Shown one piece after another: positions 12,801 to 21,850 of a stretch of DNA of 64,000 bases. The stretch's first letter is position 1. Each line of letters starts with the position of its first letter. This DNA is from Pseudozyma flocculosa PF-1. Lineage: Eukaryota > Basidiomycota > Ustilaginomycetes > Ustilaginales > Ustilaginaceae. The DNA lies in NCBI RefSeq assembly GCF_000417875.1, contig NW_006920870.1, positions 994,727-1,058,726 of the forward strand, given 5' to 3'. Under the pieces are notes generated by a model that worked only from the letters and a program-made list of their open reading frames with translations, was not told the origin of the DNA and searched no databases. Position numbers and translations under genes: made by a program.

Positions 12801-13901
12801 GCCGATGACGATGGCGTAGGGGACGTATTCGTCGTTGGCCCAGAGGATGATGCTGTAGACCTGGAAGACGTAGAGCGGGTGCAGCACCTCCTCAAACATG
12901 ACGGCCCAGACGCTCTTGCCCGGGACAAAGATCTGGTTGAGCCCGAAGAGCGTCTTGCGGCTGGCGAGGACATCGGACTGCAGACCCCGCATTGCCGTTT
13001 CCGTAGTCGTCCAGCAGGGGTCGCGCCAGGACGAGAGCTGGCGGAAGTTGCCGGTGCTCGGGTGCAGGAGAAAGGTCGAGGCGCGGTACTCGAGGACGTC
13101 GACGTGGGTCAGGGTCGCTGCGGAGCTGGCGTCCGGAGTGAGCCCGTGGTCCTGGGCGGCCAGGGTGAACTCGCGGGTGGCCGCATCGCTGGCGCTCTCA
13201 AAGGGCACCGGAAGGCTCGAGGGAAAGACCTCGCCGGCATCGACGGGGTGGGCGAAGCCGATGCGCCTGAGCGGGAGGATGTCGACGTCTCCGTGCTTGG
13301 ACTTGATGCGGACGAGGACATGGCGGCGAGAGTCGAGGTGGCGGAGGCTGATGGGCGTACAGTTCCAGCGGATCCACCACTTGTTGTTGGCCCAGCTGTC
13401 GGCGATGTACCAGATGCCGGCGGTGAGGAAGCAGAGGGCGTACCAGACGACGAGGCGGAGGATGCTGCGGCGGTAGAAGGAGAGCTGCAGCTGGACATCC
13501 TCGTCCGGCAGGTAGATGGCCTGGTGGCGGTCCGGTGCGGCGTCCTGCTGGTCGATCGTGGGGAGGTCGACGCCGACCTGGGCGTGCTTCTCGCCCGCTC
13601 GCGAGCCGGACGCAGCAGAGGAGAGGGATGAGGTCGAGCGACGGCCGATTGGGCGAGCGCCTAGGATTTCATCCTGCACCTCTGGGCGAGGGGGCAGATG
13701 GTCGTCGCCGAGCGTGGCTGCGCTGGCGGTGTCGACCTTGGTCGAGGATTGGCGCTCGGCGTCGTCGTCGTCGACGACTGGCTTGCACGGCGACGAGTCG
13801 GCCGACCAGCTAAAGTCTTCCTGGGCCGGCTCGACGAGGAGGAAGGGCGAGGCGGCCGAGGTGGACGGCGGCAGCGAGTGCGAAGGGCCTGGCAGTGACA
13901 T
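9852..13901 (-). CDS. P5B-type ATPase (Ypk9/ATP13A2-like), endolysosomal/vacuolar polyamine or cation pump
   Basis: Single-exon 1349-residue P-type ATPase. The M4 signature PPALPATLS identifies subclass P5B (Ypk9, ATP13A2) rather than P5A (which has PPELPMELS). Visible landmarks: an N-terminal cytosolic Ser/Ala/Asp-rich tail, a P5-ATPase N-terminal membrane-associated segment (ILRLVVWYALCFLTAGIWYI), actuator loop MLTGESVPVVKA, phosphorylated Asp652 in VFDKTGTLTEEGLD, the nucleotide-binding domain with YCKGAPE, hinge TGDGANDCGALKAADVG, and the C-terminal membrane helices. Animal family members export polyamines from lysosomes; Ypk9 is vacuolar and linked to metal tolerance. Substrate here is inferred. 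It is convergent with HIS4 and divergent from the epoxide hydrolase. Confidence 0.95.
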   Translation of the reverse strand: MSLPGPSHSLPPSTSAASPFLLVEPAQEDFSWSADSSPCKPVVDDDDAERQSSTKVDTASAATLGDDHLPPRPEVQDEILGARPIGRRSTSSLSSAASGSRAGEKHAQVGVDLPTIDQQDAAPDRHQAIYLPDEDVQLQLSFYRRSILRLVVWYALCFLTAGIWYIADSWANNKWWIRWNCTPISLRHLDSRRHVLVRIKSKHGDVDILPLRRIGFAHPVDAGEVFPSSLPVPFESASDAATREFTLAAQDHGLTPDASSAATLTHVDVLEYRASTFLLHPSTGNFRQLSSWRDPCWTTTETAMRGLQSDVLASRKTLFGLNQIFVPGKSVWAVMFEEVLHPLYVFQVYSIILWANDEYVPYAIVIGVISIIGIGATTITTKHAINRLQRMSRFSCNVEVYRASHGEKAGGAWSRMNSEELVPGDVVDICATNGGDDDSALLSVLPCDLVLLEGDCIVNESMLTGESVPVVKAPIPNSKMETILAAGGDLGKIDKHLIYSGTRIVRARPPSREDRAQATAGDGSAEVRRARALVVRTAFSTAKGSLVRQMLFPRPISFKFYRDGFIFIGFLFAMALIGMVSTCIYFSIIGVESEEIALRALDVLTIACPPALPATLSICITFAISRLRRGQIFCLSPQRINVAGKVNMLVFDKTGTLTEEGLDVLGVRTVAAGGHFSELTQTAQDLPGETSLSLDEAMATAHDLNLLDGKALGEPLEVKMLEWTGRQLEDDADRAPVQLKREGASDSAPGEPSQRPRNADGQLARVPVILPLAGSSHKRLAVIRTFAFSPELRRMSVIVKREGEGEVGAQIYCKGAPEAIFGLCETDSLPTDYDAVLDHYTRAGYRVLAVAGRVVEGMSWAGAQTLPRSAAESRMRFLGLIVFENKLKPGTAPAIATLRDDARLPIKVCTGDSVLTAVSVAKECGILDTAARVYAPRLCWTNTASAGKKGDAGAETVKASLAHVEWVDLDDEDRKLDSYTLDPLDGTAKLGDVELAVSGEILRTLVDGCAKETLERMLVQAKVFARCSPEQKQDLVERLQNLGYTVGFTGDGANDCGALKAADVGLSLSEAEASVAAPFTSRKEDISCVQQLLREGRSTLTVSFAMFKWMACYSLCEYMTVLLLYGQATSLDNAEYLFIDVFMVLPIAIGMANSLPSKKLHCKAPAARLASIRPIISTMGQVVLIFVAQTVVYVVLHRQSWYVPPELDPNNLQLNDMDNTALFRASVFGYVIAGIAYSAGPPHRQHLYLNWILFPALFILGVFCFYFLFLTSGPFFTLFGFVDTPSSFSWIIFGVVVAQFVVAMLFEAYGVQLVATYVAEPLKRLVTRRKTGPREKDYRRILRAIEHGR

Positions 13902-14786
13902 GGTGAGTCTACTGTACCCCGTCCAAAGGGAAGCGCCGATGGGCAGGCCTTGCGATGGATGGCGTTGCGAACGTTGACCGGACGAGGTTGGGTGGGGGGC
14001 TGCAACGAGGGAACAGGGGAAGGGAGACGGCCTCTGCGAAGGCTACGTAGGTGCCATCGACCAGGCGGCGAAGCGCCCACCTGGAAACCTTCCAGGGTTC
14101 ACACGCACGACGACGGCCGGCCAGCGAGAGGCGAGCGCGTTTTGTTGGAATCGCCAGCAGGCTTCTGTGTCGTCTCTCTGTACCGTCGGAGCAGGCCGTT
14201 TCCAACATGGCCTGGCCTGCCGCTGCCGCCCAAACCTAGAACCACGGACCACGCACGCGACCGAAAAGTCGAAAAGGAAGAAAAACTTTTCTTGGCCGCC
14301 GCTGCCGCCGCCTGCCGCCCCGGCGGTCAAATTGGGCGTCCTCTAGGCTCTGCCCTAAATCGACGGGATCGCCGCCCTCGCGTGAGCCCGGTCAAATCTC
14401 GTTTGGAACCGAAAAAGCCCGATTTGCAGAGATTCGGATCGGCGTCCAAACTTTTTTCCTCGCCGATCCAGTTTTGCGAAAACGATCGGGGCATGGCCCG
14501 TTCGCCCGCAATTGATGGGCCCGGAGCCCGGTGGGAGGGCAGGCCGGCAGCCGGTTGGCAGCGTCAGCGTCATGCCCATCCCCGCGCCTGGGGGCCAGCC
14601 CTGCCAGCTTGGGGCTGCGCAGCGCAGCGCTGCGCTTTACCCCGCCTTTTTGCAACGAAGACGAGGCTAGGCAGGCATGCAACGGCTGGACACAACCAAA
14701 CGCTAGAGCTACCTGGCACCTTCTCGGGGCGGCCACCATCATCAACCTTCCCTTCCCGTCAACCTTGATTGATCGTATCCGCCGCC
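13902..14786. promoter_or_regulatory. Divergent intergenic region, P5B ATPase / epoxide hydrolase
   Basis: 885 bp, no convincing gene. The middle (about 14260-14480) is richer in A/T runs than its surroundings and contains a perfect 9-bp inverted repeat, GGATCGGCG at 14436-14444 and CGCCGATCC at 14461-14469, around a 16-nt T-rich loop. The epoxide-hydrolase ATG lies in a GCCGCCATGG context. Confidence 0.4.
14436..14469. repeat. Perfect 9-bp inverted repeat with 16-nt loop
   Basis: GGATCGGCG and its reverse complement CGCCGATCC flank TCCAAACTTTTTTCCT in the divergent promoter. It could be a dyad binding site or a hairpin in a 5' leader. Function unknown. Confidence 0.5.
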
Positions 14787-16217
14787 ATGGCTCAGCCCGG
14801 CATCTCGCAATTTTACGTGACGCCTCTCGCGCCGTCGCCCTCGCAGCCCGACGGGCCGGCGACGCAGCGACGCTACCACTACCTCGACTACCACCCGCCC
14901 CAGGGCGTGCCCCAGCGCGCCACCATTCTCCTCCTCCACGGCTTCCCCGACTTTTCCCGCGGCTGGAGGAACGTCGTCGCCCCGCTCCAGTTCTCGGGCT
15001 ACCGCCTGATCGTGCCCGACCTGCTCGGGTACGGCCTCACCTCGGCGCCCCGCTCCTCGCCCGACGCCTCTGGCCAGAGCAGGATCGCAGAGTACAGCGG
15101 CAGGTCCATCTGCGCCGACCTTGACGGCCTCCTCGACCACGCAAAGGCCGGCCAGGGCGCCGAGTTTGGCTCGCACAGCTGCGACAGCCAGGGCCGCAAC
15201 GGCCGCGTCATTGTCGTCTCCCACGACTGGGGCGGATGGCTCGGATGGAAGACGGCCCAGTGGATCCCTCACCGCATCATGGGCGTCGCAAGGTGAGCCC
15301 ACGAGAGAGCATACGGTGCCTAGGGCGACTGTGCTTACCCCCCCTTCCTCTCGTCTCCGTCGCGATCAGCTTGTGCGTCCCGTACCAGCCTCCCACGTCG
15401 AAGCCCATCTCGATGGACCAGCTCATCCAGGGCCTGCCCAACTTTGGCTACCAAAAGTTCTTTGCCGACCCGCGATCGACCAAGATCATCGAGGATAATG
15501 TGAGTGGTCGGTCGGTGGCCCGCCCTGGCCTCGAGGCGGTTTCCAGACCTGGGACTGACGACGTCGGAGGCGCGACCCGCCCTGCTCGACAGCTGGAGCG
15601 CTTCTTCCGCATCGTCTACATGATCCCCGGCCTGTTTAGCGGCGACGGCAACATTGGCTCGCAGGCCGCCGACTGGTACCGCGAAGGCCAGCTCGAGAAG
15701 CTCCTGACCAGCCCCGAGTTCCAAAAGGTCGACCTGTCGAGCATCGGCAAGAGCCTGCTCGACGAGGCCGAGTTGCAGCGATACGTCTCGACCTTTAAGA
15801 GCCGCGGCATGGAGGGACCGCTTACGTGGTACAGGACGCGTCCGATCAACTACAAGGACGACCAGAGTGAGTCGGTGCGCCCGTTCGAGCCTTGAGAATG
15901 CCGTAACCTAGAGAGCTGACGGGTTGGTCTCTTTCCATCTGCGCTCCACAGCCTTCCGTGAAAAGGGACTGCCCGCGACGCTACCCGCGCTGCTGCTCCA
16001 GCCGACCGACGACGTGGCCGTGCCGCCGTCAATGGGCAAGGGAATGCCCAAGCACGTGCCGGCCGTCAGGCTGGTCGAGATCAACGGATCGGGCCACTTT
16101 GCGCAGAACGAGCTGCCCAACGTCGTCGTGGCCGAGATCAAGAAGTGGATCGACGAGGCCATCATCCCGTCGGAGAAGAACGGCACCTGGTTCCAGTGGA
16201 TCAAGTCTAGGCTCTGA
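14787..16217 (+). CDS. Soluble epoxide hydrolase (alpha/beta hydrolase) with C-terminal SRL peroxisomal signal
   Basis: Exons 14787-15292, 15370-15499, 15593-15866, 15952-16217, all GT-AG with matching phases, 391 aa. I chose the ATG at 14787 (GCCGCCATGG context). Features: HGFPDFSRGW oxyanion motif (HGxP), nucleophile Asp147 in VVSHDWGGWLGW (the HDWGG form, Asp not Ser, marks epoxide hydrolases and relatives), helical cap, and general-base His352 in NGSGHFAQNE. The third acid is probably in the QPTDDVAV segment. It would open epoxides, including fatty-acid or xenobiotic epoxides, to diols via an alkyl-enzyme ester. The C-terminus KSRL matches the PTS1 consensus, suggesting peroxisomal import. 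A haloalkane dehalogenase is less likely, because that family usually has a Trp/Asn halide site and no such cap. Substrate unknown. Confidence 0.9.
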
Positions 16218-17720
16218 GGCGGGTCCGAGGCCGACGTCGGCCGCCGCCGGGACGCCCAAAATATCCTCGTCGGGGCGACTGCCGCGCCAAGACGGACGAG
16301 GCGCCGCGTAGGCGAGGCTCAGCCAGGCACGTCCGCCGTACGTGCTGGTTCGGAGGGCCCCGCCGACCTTCGTTGCCAAGCAATGGGCTCCATGGGCACT
16401 CCACGGCGTCCCGCGGGTGCTCCGCGTTACAATGGCGTGCCAAGGAGAAGATGGTGCCTAGTTAGGATCATGCAATCCATGGACCAGCAGCCAGAGGATC
16501 TCTCCATTGAGTGCGAGTGCGCGTTTCCTTCGTCGTGTGAGCGAGGTCGATCTGTTGCTCGACAAGGTGCGGTAGGGGCGAGCTACACTGTGACCGTACC
16601 CACCTGGGTGGTGTCCTCGGACGTCCATGACTCGGCGCGTTTACAGTTCCGCCGTGACGCCCCGAAGAGTGTAAGCCTAAGCTACAGTAGCTAGTGCGTG
16701 TTGGGTTGCACGCGCCGTGTCCGTCCGCCGGCCGGCGAAAGGGGCGAGCCGCGTCGGGCCATCCGGTGGTGGGCACAGAGGTGGCGCAGGGACCGTATGT
16801 ACCTACTCGCCCCCTAGCCTGGATCCTCGCGTTCATTTGCTGGCGCATGCAGGTGGCTGATCTTCTTGCTTGAGTGAGAGGGTGGCGAGAAGACCTGAGG
16901 CTCCCGTTGGCCATGGCCTGTGACCCCCTCTGTTGGCCGCACATTGATGAAGACCGTTGTACGAGGGTCGAAACGACGTCATGATCGGCCTACTCAGAGC
17001 TTGACGAGGCTCTCACTCTCATGGTCAACCACGGTGAGAGAGGATGTTGAATTGGCTACGACCCAACGGGAGGATCCGACGTACGGCGTCTTTAGCGTCG
17101 GGACAGGCAGGGACGGCCTCGGAACGAATCGGCCGAATCTGACCTTAGCTTGGTGCCGAGCCGACCTGGCCTGACCTGCAGCAGGGAGCAGACAGGCCGG
17201 CAGGGCATGCTCGGTCGAGTTTCGGCCCTCTGCCCGCCTGTCACCCGGGCCTTTCTTGGCATCTCCCGTCACGCCGTACCTGCCTGTCCGCCCGTCTGTC
17301 CTTGACCGCCGGCCGGCCGAACCGCAGAACAACGAAGCTAAGCGTTTCCGGCCACCCGGCGTGCGGTGGTACGGGAAATCCTCCGAAGTTTCGTCGTTGT
17401 GCGTGATCAACGAACGCAACGCCTTTGCGTTTGGACCCTGCCTCCCGCCCGGTTCCCGAACGGCGTTAGGCACCGGCTGTTGCTCCCAGCGAAGGTAGAG
17501 GCTCTGAGCGCCCGCTAACTACTGTACCACGATCTGCCTCTCAGCAGGAATTGCACACGTCGACGTGGCCCTTTTTTTCGATGACGATGTCCTCGCCTCG
17601 ATTGGCAAAGAAAGAGAAAAGGTTTGCGTCAAGAGCAAGGCAGGCTAAGAGCTCGGAAGAAGAAAAGATGAGCCGCCGGACACCAATAGGGGCGATGGAA
17701 CCGGCATGCCAGAAGAGAGA

Positions 17721-17748
17721 GGCAGGCAGGCAGGCAGGCAGGCAGGCA
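17721..17748. repeat. (GGCA)7 microsatellite
   Basis: Seven uninterrupted copies of GGCA. Related AGGC/CTGG-type tracts recur in other intergenic parts of this window. Confidence 0.9.
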
Positions 17749-18969
17749 AGGCCTGGCTGCATGCGCCCTCGTGGGCGCCGGAGAGAAAAAAAGCTTGACG
17801 GCTGTTCGGCTGTTCGGAGAATTTTTTTTCTTGATTTCCAAACGGCGCGACACCGCGGCAGGCTACTTAGGGTTGGCGGGTCCAACACGGCCATAGATAC
17901 CGACTGAGCGCGACACCGGGACAAAGGTGCATGCCGCTCTGTCGCCCATTGTCCAACGTCATACAGTGCGCGCTGCGGCGGGTGCCTGCCTGCCAGTACG
18001 ACGGCCGAAGTTGGACCGCGGACTGGCACCAAATTGACCGAGGCGCCGGCCGTCTGCCTCTCGCCGACCCTCCTACTTTCCCTTTGCGGTCAGACAGGGC
18101 AAGCTCGACCTCGTCGCAAGAGGATGGTGATGCGATGGTGGCGCCTGAAATCCGTCGGGACCCCCTATACTCAAGCTCGCTCTCCGTCGCGGGACGGAGG
18201 GGATGTCCATGCCAGAGCGGTCTCGAGCATGCTACCTTTGAAGCAGCAGTGTCACGGGCGTACGGTGTCTACTTATGAAGCAAGCCCGACCGTTGCGGGA
18301 CAACTGTACAAGCTCGCTGTCAACGGGCCGGGGCTGACGAGGTGTCGAGCAACAATTGACCGAGAACAACCAGTTAAAAAATTTGGTCGAACCGGCACCT
18401 TGGCCAGATCCAGAACGTCAAGGCGCGCGCAGTCGATCTGATCCCGGCAGCGGCGGCAGGACGCACCAGCGAGCATCCCCTTCGTAAAGGCAAGGTCGCT
18501 CAGCCCGCACCGAGACGGCGGCCGTCGCCGCACAGGGTCGTTGCTGCTCCGAACAGCTCCGTACGCGGACGAGCTAGGCTATTGGTCGTACAGGCCAAGC
18601 TGGCCCTCTCTGACCACAGATCATGGCGTGCATGCCAGCCCGCCAGCCCGCCAGCCATCTCACCTGCCTCATGGCAAACAACACGCACGCAGGCTGCCTG
18701 GGCCCCCGTCCCTCCCCCAGGCGGAGCACCCGCCTCGTCCCGCCGTGCACCCACCCCTCAGGCGGGGAATCGAAATGAGGCGAAGGCCGTGCCGCGCCAT
18801 GTCCGTGTGTGCCGGTGCCGCCCGCTGTAGCGTGAGCTTGCACCCTGCTCCTGCTTGGCCTGACGGACCGACTCGACCCCGGTCACAGAAGGGGCAGGGC
18901 GTCACAGTGGGTGGAACAGGGACAGGCCAAGAAAGGAGGAGAAGAAAGTGACGCTCTGGCGTGCACTCC

Positions 18970-18975
18970 ATATAA
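18970..18975 (+). promoter_or_regulatory. TATA-like element, DHA1 transporter
   Basis: ATATAA in a CATATAAC context, about 123 bp before the transporter ATG. Placement fits a core promoter with a short leader; assigned by eye. Confidence 0.45.
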
Positions 18976-19097
18976 CAACAGGCAGACAGAGCACCGTCGT
19001 CCGCCCTTGCCCCTGTTACACCACACCAACCTCGCCCTCCCCCCCCTTCTCACGCCCAGCGGATCCTCGTCCGCCTCGGCACCTCCTCGCCGCCACC

Positions 19098-21427
19098 ATG
19101 GTCCTCAAAGCCACCTCGATCCACACCAACTTCCTCTCGAGCGGGGAGAGGTACGTCACCGCCGATGCCGACGCCGACGCTTCGGCCTCGGCCCCGGCTA
19201 CGGCGCCTCAGTCGGCCGCCACGTCGCACGACGGCCACGCCTCGACGCCCTCGCGCAAGAACAGCCTGTGGAGCCGCAAGAGCAAGGAGGCCCCGTCTGC
19301 CTCGCGCAAGGACGTCAGCCTGCCCGACGGCGTCAGCGACGACAACATCATCCTCGTCGTCTGGGACGGGCCCGACGACCCCGAGAACCCGATGAACTGG
19401 AGCCTGACGCGCAAGTGGATCACGACGTCGCTCCTGTGCGCCATGTGCCTCTTCATCGGCCTCTCGACCGCCGGCTACTCGGTCGGCATCGGCCCCATGA
19501 CGCAGGAGTTTGGCGTCTCCAACGAGGTCGGACAGGTCGGCATGCTCCTCTTCAACGGCGCCTTTTCCATCGTGCCCCTCTTCCTCGGCCCCCTCTCCGA
19601 GTTTGTCGGCAGGAACCCCATCTACCTCGGCTGCTACGTCCTCTTCACCCTCTTCTTTATCCCCCAGGCGCTCGGCAAGAACATCGAGACGCTCCTCGTC
19701 TCGCGCTTTATCTCGGGCGCGTTTGGCGCCGCCGGCACCACCATCATCCCAGGTGAGCACAGCGGCCGTTGCCCCTCCGTAGAGCACCCGTCGCTCGTCT
19801 TTCCGGTGTGCACCAACTGACCCGCTGACCCGCTGACCTCCACATCGACGCGACCCCGCCCCCGCCCCGCAGGCACGCTCGCCGACATCTGGAAAACAAA
19901 GGACCGCGGCGTCCCCGTCGCCCTCTTCAGCCTCGTCGCCGTCGCCGGCACCGTCGGCGCTCCCCTCTACTGCGGCTACATCCTACAGGAGAAGAACTGG
20001 CGCTGGATACAGTGGTGCCAATTGATTATAAACGCCGCCGTCGTTCTCCTTGAGCTCCTCCTCCTGCGCGAGACTCGCGGCTCGGTCATCCTCCAGAGGC
20101 GCGCCAAGAAGCTCAGGAAGGAGACGGGCGACCAGCGCTACCGCGCGCCCTCGGAGCTCGAGGCGCCCTCCCTCAAGGCCCTCCTGCACGTCTCGACCAC
20201 CCGTGCCGCCATGCTCATCGTCAAGGAGCCCGTCGTCCTCTTCTTTTCCAGTGAGTTGTTGGGCCCGCGGCGCTTCTGTCGCCGTGAGCACCCGACCGAT
20301 GCTGACCCGCGCGCATACCTTCCCGCCCTTCTTCCGCACCAGTCTACATCGCCTACGCCTGGGCGCTCATCTTTGCCTTCTTCGCGGCCATCCCCATCGT
20401 CTTCCAGGAGCGCCATGGCTGGAGCGTCGGCAACGGCGGTCTGGCCTACATCGGCCCCGTCATCGCGTGCTTCCTCGCCTTTGGCCTCTCGTTCCACAGC
20501 AAGTACCTCTACGACCGCGCGCGCACCCGCAACAACGGCATCGCCGTCCCCGAGGCCCGCCTCTACTACGCCTGCGTCGGCGGCATCCTCTCCACCATCG
20601 GCATGTTCATCTTCGCCTTCACCTCGCCCACCAAGAACGGAGACCGCTTCGTCCACTGGATCGCACCCGAGATCGCTCTCGTGCCCCTCGTCATGGGCAT
20701 CTACTTTATCTTTGAGGCCATCCAGCAGGTGAGTCGGTACGCCTCGTGCTGCCATCCGGAAAGTTAGATTTGCGACGCGTTCGATTTTGACGCCACTGAC
20801 ACCATCCTCATTCCTTGCCGCCATTTTTTTGCCGCAGTACCTCGCCGATGCCTACGGGGCTGAATGGGGAGCGTCTGCCATCTCGGCTCAGGGCCTGATA
20901 CGCAACAGTATGGCGGCTTCGTTTCCTTTGTTCTCTACTCAGGTAAGGCTTCCAGAGGCTCCCAGGACATCTCGGGGTATTCTGGAGCGTCTTGGGCTGC
21001 GCCAGGACGATTCCGAACACTTCCGAGTGTCTGGTAATGGCCCTGGTACGGTCGACGCTCTCTGTCTCTTCGGAGGTACTAAAGACTTCTCGACCTTATC
21101 TCTGCTTTATGTTTTGCGCAACAGATGTTCCGCAACCTCGACGTATGGGGTGCGGGAACGTTGCTCGGCTGTCTGCTCGCGCTCGCGGTCCCCCTCCCCT
21201 TTATCCTCATCAAGTTCGGCGCCAGGATCCGCGCCAACTCCAAGTACGCGGCGTTCGAGGATGAAAGTGGCGAGCAGAGCGGTCCGGTCCTTGGCGCGCG
21301 GCGCGACGTCGAGGCCAAGGCGGCCGCCGCGGGCTTCGAGAGCAACCCGACCTCGGGCACGGCAACACGCGCGCCTTCGCCGACCGCGGCAGCCGAGGAG
21401 GAGAAGGCCAAGGAGAACTCGGCTTAG
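19098..21427 (+). CDS. MFS transporter, DHA1 (drug:H+ antiporter 1 / polyamine) family
   Basis: Plasma-membrane proton antiporter predicted to export drugs, polyamines or similar small molecules. Exons 19098-19752, 19873-20250, 20343-20728, 20838-20942, 21125-21427, all GT-AG with consistent phases, 608 aa. A Ser/Ala-rich cytosolic N-terminus of about 95 residues is followed by the DHA1 entry motif DPENPMNWSLTRKW, twelve expected membrane helices, LGPLSEFVGRNPIYLG (motif A region) and VSRFISGAFGAAGT. A central cytosolic loop (KKLRKETGDQRYRAPSELE) separates the two six-helix halves. The tail (about 70 residues after the last helix) is charged and Ala/Glu-rich. Start ATG is in a GCCACCATGG context. 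It lies tail to tail with a second, unrelated MFS gene. Confidence 0.93.
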
Positions 21428-21850
21428 ACCCATGCTGTAATACAGACATCGTCTCGAAAGGCTCGAAACATACAGCGTTATTGCTCGTTTCTGCGGGGCC
21501 CGGACGGTGCGTGGTCCTATGGGAGTCCGCGTGCAGAGGCGAAGGCTATTGGGCGAGGGCGTGCACGATGCCATTAAGCTTCGGCACACCGAGGACGAAG
21601 GGTGAGGCCGCTCAGATCCTCTGTTTGCGTCTCGGCGACGCCGCACGTCAACGGCGAGAACTCGGATCAGCGGCATGGCGCGCAAACCGACTCAGCGGTC
21701 CTCCACCCAGAAGGTGACCGAGGTAGACTCGGGGAAATTGCACTGCTACACAGGTCGTTCTGATTCGTTGGATCGTGACGGGAGATATCGTTACAGAGGC
21801 AGGAGCAAACTGAACGCGGCAGAGGGAGCGGGCGTGGGAGCGGGGCGCGC
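21428..21850. other. Convergent intergenic region between two MFS genes
   Basis: 423 bp holding the 3' untranslated ends of both transporters. I see no gene or repeat. Confidence 0.5.

Larger units (their letters stand above)
16218..19097. other. Long intergenic region (2.9 kb) with no recognisable gene
   Basis: I found only short, unconserved open frames and no tRNA-like fold. It holds a (GGCA)n tract at 17721-17748, several A/T-rich patches (about 17570-17660 and 17815-17835), and near its right end a TATA-like ATATAA at 18970-18975 upstream of the MFS transporter. Confidence 0.5.
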
